Program-made: the position numbers and the translations under genes
Shown here: positions 62,819 to 64,000 of the stretch, one piece after another
Position numbering within the stretch: the first letter of the stretch is position 1
How the letters are laid out: the number at the start of each line of letters is the position of its first letter
Notes under the pieces: model-generated
Databases searched by the model: none
The model's input: only the letters and a program-made list of their open reading frames with translations
What the model was told of the DNA's origin: nothing
Origin: Algoriphagus sp.
GTDB taxonomy: Bacteria > Bacteroidota > Bacteroidia > Cytophagales > Cyclobacteriaceae
DNA: 64,000 bases
Direction: 5' to 3'
Assembly: GCF_024305035.1 (NCBI RefSeq)
Contig: NZ_JAMWZB010000026.1
Coordinates: 1-64,000 of the forward strand

Positions 62819-64000
62819 TTACCTGATTCTGAATAATTTTTTAATACTTTTCAACACAGATGGGCTTTGTTTTTTAAGCCGCTTCTTTTTGGTTTCAATA
62901 TCCTCGCCGTAGTAATTATACATGTACTTATTATTCTGTGAATAGAGGTAGGTATTGCCATAGCCGTAGTTGTATCCCTCGTAATGGTAACCTGAGTTGA
63001 TGATCCCGTTAAAAACTCCATAGACATTGGATACTTGCTTATTATTAAACAAGTCATTGATCATCACCAAATGATCTTTTACCGTATAATTTTGACGCAC
63101 CACATACAAATTAATGTCAAAAAGTCGCATCAAATCAATGGTTTCAGAAACCAATCCCATTGGAGGCGTATCAAATATGACCACATCAAACCTACTATCA
63201 AGATACGCTAAAAACTCTTTGAGTCTTGGCGTTTGTAACAATTCCGCAGGATTGGGAGGAATGACCCCAGAAGGAACAAAGTAAAGGTTTTCATGCTGGG
63301 AAGGAATGACGATATCCTCCGCCTCCACTTTTCCTATGAGGTAAGTTGAAAGCCCTACCTTATCGGAATAATTAAAGTATTGAGCCAGCTTAGGCCGCCT
63401 TAAATCTCCCCCCACGACTACCGTTTTCTTAGAACCCAAAGCCATGGCAGAACCCAAATTAAGGGAAGTAAAGGTTTTCCCTTCCCCGGATACTGAAGAG
63501 GTGACCAAGATCCTTTTGGTTTGCTTTCCACTAGCCAAATAGGTTATCGCTGAGCGCAAGGATCTGAAGGATTCTGCCACTGCTGATTTGGGGTGTTCTA
63601 AAACCACCATGTTGGTTTCTTTTTGCGAATACCCAATCACCCCCAGCTGTGGGATCATAAAATGCTTTTTCAGATCCCGTTGATCTTTGATGCTATCGTC
63701 AAACATATCTCGGACGACTATAAATCCAAAGGGCAAAAGCAGCCCCAATACCAAGGCTAGCGCATAATTTTGCTGCTTTTTAGGAAAAACTAAGGTGCCT
63801 CTTTTTGCTGCATCCAAAATAGCATTATCCGATACGTTTGAGGCGCGGGCTATCCCCGCTTCCGCGCGTTTTTCCAACAAATACGTATAGAGCGATTCTC
63901 TTAATTTAAATTCCCGAAAAATCCCGGTGTACTTGGATTCTGATTCGGGCAAGGTCGAAAATTCAGCATCGTAGCTGGCGATTTCTCGGAGAATATTTTG
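62819..64000 (-). CDS. Wzc-like tyrosine kinase/chain-length regulator, 5' end cut by window edge
   Basis: Partial gene: the frame is open to the right edge. Visible parts are the end of the Wzz/GNVR periplasmic region (YTYLLEKRAEAGIARASNV), a membrane helix (ALALVLGLLLPFGFIVVRDM), and the BY-kinase domain. The kinase has Walker A VTSSVSGEGKTFTSLNLG, Walker A' VVVGGDLRRPKL and Walker B FDVVIFDTPP. A C-terminal tyrosine cluster (HYEGYNYGYGNTYLYSQN and beyond) is the autophosphorylation tail. Such proteins control exopolysaccharide polymer length and export. It is fused kinase and Wzz in one chain. Confidence 0.9.
   Translation of the reverse strand, partial: QNILREIASYDAEFSTLPESESKYTGIFREFKLRESLYTYLLEKRAEAGIARASNVSDNAILDAAKRGTLVFPKKQQNYALALVLGLLLPFGFIVVRDMFDDSIKDQRDLKKHFMIPQLGVIGYSQKETNMVVLEHPKSAVAESFRSLRSAITYLASGKQTKRILVTSSVSGEGKTFTSLNLGSAMALGSKKTVVVGGDLRRPKLAQYFNYSDKVGLSTYLIGKVEAEDIVIPSQHENLYFVPSGVIPPNPAELLQTPRLKEFLAYLDSRFDVVIFDTPPMGLVSETIDLMRLFDINLYVVRQNYTVKDHLVMINDLFNNKQVSNVYGVFNGIINSGYHYEGYNYGYGNTYLYSQNNKYMYNYYGEDIETKKKRLKKQSPSVLKSIKKLFRIR

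Overview
The window looks like chromosomal DNA of a Bacteroidota member, most likely a Cytophagales/Cyclobacteriaceae (Algoriphagus-like) marine or freshwater heterotroph. Supporting signs are a GLPGLI-family protein, TonB-type outer-membrane receptors with an N-terminal carboxypeptidase-regulatory-like domain, a type IX secretion plug protein, a two-component-propeller sensor, DUF2141 and DUF4397 proteins, and -7 elements of the TAnnTTTG type. No rRNA, tRNA or CRISPR array was seen.

Layout. 1-4.5 kb: outer-membrane receptor (cut by the window edge), GLPGLI protein and a divergent histidine kinase/response regulator pair. 4.6-9.8 kb: menaquinone genes menB and menE, DUF2141, a 2OG-Fe(II) oxygenase, a conserved hypothetical, and a LexA-like XRE/S24 repressor with a small partner gene. 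10-12.9 kb: a second TonB-type receptor. 12.9-17.4 kb: an AT-rich accessory patch with a heavily decayed AbiEi-type antitoxin gene, repeats, and a PadR/FtsX-like permease pair. 17.6-27.2 kb: tex, a TlpA-like thioredoxin, a GH95 alpha-L-fucosidase, a nitrilase-like protein lacking its catalytic cysteine, a purple-acid-phosphatase-like enzyme and a LacI regulator. 27.4-29 kb: an AT-rich two-gene DprA-like/phosphoribosyltransferase module that resembles the ShosTA defence system. 29.2-32.6 kb: amylosucrase plus an SLC45-like sugar transporter. 33-39.6 kb: a PLP decarboxylase and a molybdenum-cofactor cluster (moaE, moeB-like, moaD, tauE-like, moeA, moaA). 39.7-44 kb: an AraC regulator, a beta-barrel protein, two NTF2-like paralogues, a flavodoxin pseudogene and a fasciclin lipoprotein. 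44.6-50.6 kb: a kinase-less propeller sensor with a receiver protein, then a two-subunit molybdenum hydroxylase that would use the cofactor made by the nearby cluster. 50.7-54.8 kb: DUF4397, T9SS plug and ABC-F. 55-58.4 kb: a second accessory patch with a primase remnant, an XRE/antitoxin/broken RelE operon, and an orphan RHS tip with a 57-residue membrane protein as candidate immunity partner. 58.6-64 kb: PQQ-type sugar dehydrogenase, hflKC, kdsB and a Wzc-like tyrosine kinase cut by the window edge.

The most interesting material lies in the accessory patches: the intact ShosTA-like pair, the RHS toxin tip with its unannotated immunity candidate, and three broken toxin-antitoxin or mobile-element genes whose original reading frames can be reconstructed. 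Family assignments come from motif recognition by eye; no database search was run.
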